Of a DNA stretch of 64,000 bases, positions 61,162-64,000 are shown piece by piece. Location of the stretch: the NCBI RefSeq assembly GCF_954871325.1, contig NC_088776.1:3045985-3109984 (forward strand), read 5' to 3'. Each line of letters begins with the position of its first letter. Within the stretch, counting starts at the first letter, position 1. The position numbers were made by a program, and so were the translations under genes. The notes beneath the pieces were generated by a model. That model saw only the letters and a list, made by a program, of their open reading frames with translations. It was not told where the DNA came from and ran no database searches. This stretch comes from Gordionus sp. m RMFG-2023. Its lineage: Eukaryota > Nematomorpha > Gordioida > Chordodea > Parachordodidae.

Positions 61162-61572
61162 GCTTATACTCTGGATTGGTGCTCATTCATAAATTGCGCT
61201 GTTTCATCCAGATTTGAGCTTGGCTCTAAAGGAGCTCATACTACTTTTTAGTTTAATCAACTAATACCTCCTGGAAACCTAACCCTAAGGGTTAAAATTC
61301 TGATTCTATCGAGATTTGATTTAATTTTTTTCATTTTTGTAGAAATTTGTGGGAGTACACCGATATCGCTTTCGAGACCGATTCGACTTTTTGAATATCG
61401 GAGTTTGATAGGGGTCTTAAAGATAGGTATTTGGTATCGGATAATAACCGATTCGATTTTCTCGAAAATACGATTGAATCGGGCCAATTCGATATTTAAA
61501 AAAAATCTATAAATCACTAAGTTAAATTTAAATTTTTTTTTATTTAAAAAAAACTTTTAATCGATCCTCTAG

Positions 61573-61726
61573 GAAAACGATCGCCAGTAATATTAACATC
61601 TTACCGCCCACCCTCAAATTCAGCAGAACTTCGTCCAATAATTTGCCGCAATTACCCAACACCGTTTTGCAGTCAACGTCGACGCCATCCGTCGAATCTA
61701 AACCTTCCAACACTCCGCCACAATGA
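61573..61726 (+). CDS. Candidate terminal exon (RBBP5 or a neighbouring gene)
   Basis: A pyrimidine-rich acceptor (TCGATCCTCTAG) precedes a frame KTIASNINILPPTLKFSRTS, then NNLPQLPNTVLQSTST and ESKPSNTPPQ, with TGA at 61,724-61,726. An AATAAA and T-rich stretch follow within 75 bases. The Ser/Thr/Pro/Asn-rich composition is like the RBBP5 tail exons. It needs a preceding exon ending in phase 2, available at about 56,776. The opposite strand is also open here with a GTAAGA donor, but has no better evidence. Confidence 0.5.
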
Positions 61727-61791
61727 ACGCAAACCTTTATACACACAGAATGATTATTTGTTTTACTATTTATTTTGAAAAAATGTTTGTA

Positions 61792-61797
61792 AATAAA
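61792..61797 (+). promoter_or_regulatory. Poly(A) signal AATAAA
   Basis: A canonical hexamer 66 bases after the stop codon of the candidate terminal exon, followed by a run of T. It supports plus-strand transcript ending here. Confidence 0.5.
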
Positions 61798-61810
61798 GTA
61801 TTGTTTTTTT

Positions 61811-62298
61811 TTTAAATTATATATTTCTTTATTTTGCATAATATAAAAAGTTAATTTATTATTAGTATAAAATATAAAAACATTTATTTAAAAAATCTAT
61901 TATTTTTTATATGACTTAATAAAACACAACTAATTTACGCGTAGTTCATAACGATGAGCATATTCGCTTCGGACACCTATTTTTATAGGATTATATTTAT
62001 TCCCGCAACCCGATACCGTTTTTGAATTGTATAAGGGGGGAGGGTCACCAGAACGTATAGCTGGGTAATCGACTAAATCGCTTCAACTCTACAGTTGAGA
62101 CCTGTAATGAGCCAGTTTTTAACCCTAACTTACCCTTCTTATATATAGTTTCTTTTAAAAAAAATTTTACTCGCCCGCCTACCTTTATAACTCTTGAACT
62201 ACTGGAAAGAAAAAAAAATTAATATTAAAGCTATTAATTAGGGCAAAAATATCCTAAGGAAATTTGAGTCATAACGTTGGAATGACTGGGTTAATTCC
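61811..62298. other. No recognised genes
   Basis: Mixed composition, with a G run at 62,035. No feature recognised. Confidence 0.45.
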
Positions 62299-62450
62299 AA
62301 TGACATATAATAAAACCTAGACTGACGTGCATTCATAATAACACATTTGAAAGCGCCGTTGAATGCAAATCAGCTGTGCCCGCCATTTATGGTAACCCAT
62401 ATAGTAATTATTGTCATGTTTAAAAAAAAACTACTATTTAAATTGATTTA
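62299..62450 (-). mobile_element. Family B MITE, half copy
   Basis: Starts AATGACATATAATAAAACC and keeps GCAAATCAGCTGTGCCCGCC and TAGTAATTATTGTCATG. The other half is missing, and unrelated DNA continues from about 62,450. Confidence 0.7.
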
Positions 62451-63363
62451 ACCCTTTTTGCTTGGTCTCGTTCCCTTGTTTGGATATCAAGTTGAATTCC
62501 TTCTTGATTAGCTCAATCTTTTATTCTAATGTTTTATATCTTCCTAATTTTGTATTCTCTATTATCATTGATTCGGTTTTCAACCTGTTCCTCCATTGCT
62601 AGTGGTTGATCGGTGGGTTTCGCACTATCCTATTCTATTTTTTTTTTGCTACGTTATAAGAGAATTCAGCTTGGTACTATATTTCCTTCATACCATCCCT
62701 ATTAATTGGGTTTTTAATCCAAACTAAATCGTTCCTTTGTCTAACTAGTAGATTTCACTAAAGAGGTTTCTAATTTTTCAGTAATAGAAGACTTGACCCA
62801 TTCCAATATTGTATTATCTTATAATAATTACATTTTAATTCTATAAATATTCAAGTTGATTGACCTTAGGGAATACGACCAGAGTTGTGCATTTGACCGG
62901 TCAATTAACCGATATTTGATAGGTCCAATATGGTCAAGAACGGTCAAATATGACAAAATGCAAATAATTATTAATTTTTGTTTGTTTTTTTAAGTCAGTA
63001 CTAATTTACTGAATGTAAGAGTAAAATGAATCAATATTAATAATTTTTTTTAATTTCATTGTCATTATTAACTGATAGCTCTCCGTAGCAGAGTCTTGTT
63101 CTGATTCATATTCAATATCATCATTTTCTTTAATATTTCTTTTAAATCTATTTACCTGATGTCGAGATCTTCAATCGATCTCTTTTTTCATAAGAATATT
63201 AATCCTAATTGACTTATTTCTTTCTAAAGAAAAAGTCGAATTAGGAACTGTTAGTCTCTTAACCATGGTTGGCAAGTTATTCCACTAACCTTAGGTCAGA
63301 AATCATTTTTTTTTATGGAAATTACTGCTTCCACATAATCCACTATTAAACATGCCTTTATAC
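62451..63363. other. No recognised genes
   Basis: At 62,881 the word CAGAGTTGTGCATTTGACCGG could be the end of another hAT-like element with inverted TGACCGGTCA words. No partner end was found. Nothing else recognised. Confidence 0.4.
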
Positions 63364-64000
63364 TAGTGCTGTAAACATTTTTAAAAAAATCGAACGCGTT
63401 CAAATTCAAAAAAAGGAACGCGTTCATGATAAATTTTTTTAAAAATTTGATTTAATATAAATAAATGCCTTATATTTTTTAACACAATATATTAGCCATG
63501 ATAAAAAATAATAGTTTTATTTTGATAATATAATTATAAATACAATATAATATAATAGAGCGATAAAAAAATAAATTTATAAAAAAATTTTTCTTATTAA
63601 TTTTTAATAATAATTGCTTTTCAAAATTTTCATCTGATAGGCATGAACGCTTGTCAGTTAATACAGCGTTAGCTATACTAAAAACTCGCTCAACAGAGGC
63701 AGATGAAGGGATTGCGGTGTTATACTTGATAAACAATTCTTTCAAAAGGGGGAATTTATTAAAAACATTTAATGTTTTATACATTGTTTCAAAAAATTGA
63801 GCTATGTTATCATCCTCCAATCTGCCCTCTTCTTCCTCGTCAAAAAAAAAGGATATCTCGGAATTGATTTTAAAACAGTGAAATATTTTTGATATTTGGT
63901 CCATGGTAATTCTAATTCATCTAATATTGAATTTTGATTTTCAGAATCTGATGATGAAATATTTATATCCATGCAAATGCTAATCTATTAAATTAAAATA
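63364..64000 (-). mobile_element. hAT transposon, 3' end, continuing beyond the window
   Basis: The likely terminus TAGTGCTGTAAACATTT starts at 63,364. Just inside are paired GAACGCGTTC words (63,394 and 63,416). The transposase reads toward this end from the right. The other end lies outside the window, so completeness is unknown. Confidence 0.6.
63479..63904 (-). CDS. hAT transposase, C-terminal dimerisation region
   Basis: The 141-residue frame includes FPLLKELFIKYNTAIPSSAS then VERVFSIANAVLTDKRSCLS and NFEKQLLLKIN. This is the hAT family C-terminal dimerisation signature (P.L..LA...L.IP.SSA.SERVFS...). The first methionine is internal to the domain, so the true protein begins outside the window or in an upstream exon. 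The signature here is unbroken. Activity cannot be judged without the catalytic region. It is the only hAT coding sequence in the window and could relate to the hAT-like MITEs. Confidence 0.9.
   Translation of the reverse strand: MDQISKIFHCFKINSEISFFFDEEEEGRLEDDNIAQFFETMYKTLNVFNKFPLLKELFIKYNTAIPSSASVERVFSIANAVLTDKRSCLSDENFEKQLLLKINKKNFFINLFFYRSIILYCIYNYIIKIKLLFFIMANILC

Noticed and set aside
61540-61839. Minus-strand frame with CVHCGG and a GTAAGA donor
   Set aside because: The plus strand offers an acceptor, a stop and a poly(A) signal in the same place with tail-like composition. The minus reading matched nothing I know. Kept only as an alternative.

Overview
The window reads as a stretch of an AT-rich animal genome. 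It has long introns with GT/AG borders, several families of short inverted-repeat transposons (MITEs), long tetranucleotide microsatellites and no bacterial gene organisation. I cannot name the species. A metazoan is favoured because the one host gene recognised is an RBBP5 orthologue with divergent inserts, as expected in a fast-evolving invertebrate, and because the transposons include FLYWCH/MULE, hAT and LINE elements.

Layout. Positions 1 to about 23,500 hold no host gene I can support. They hold MITEs, simple repeats, a possible tRNA-derived SINE head and featureless AT-rich DNA. A 5'-truncated LINE lies at about 23,540-26,065. From 26,504 to at least 56,901 the plus strand carries a split gene for RBBP5, the WD40 subunit of the SET1/MLL (COMPASS) histone H3 lysine-4 methyltransferase core. 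I could place twelve exons with compatible splice phases, including a 23-nt microexon. A thirteenth candidate, with stop codon and poly(A) signal, lies at 61,573-61,797. The first coding exon was not found. A hAT transposase C-terminus on the minus strand closes the window.

The most striking feature is a set of large imperfect palindromes built from MULE (Mutator-like) transposons, placed in the long introns of RBBP5 and just after its twelfth exon. P1 (27,501-35,434) has arms of about 3.9 and 3.5 kb. Each arm carries a MULE transposase pointing outward, and FLYWCH zinc-finger coding lies in the central spacer. P2 (39,109-43,510) has arms of about 2.1 kb. P4 (about 51,280-52,460) is a short, eroded one. 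P3 (about 57,285-59,345) has inward-facing coding remnants. Transcription of RBBP5 through these elements would put very long self-complementary segments in the pre-mRNA.

A second layer is the MITE community. Family A (ends TAGTGTTGTTAAA) and family C (ends CAGAGTTGTTAAAG) both make 8-bp target duplications and look like hAT derivatives. They are nested in one another in both directions. Family B (ends AATGACATATAATAATACC) is an abundant element of about 330 bp whose superfamily I cannot assign. Family D is an element with GC-rich blocks and ends CAGAGACCTGC. Long microsatellites have expanded inside family A copies at two places. All reading was by eye; no alignment or search was run.
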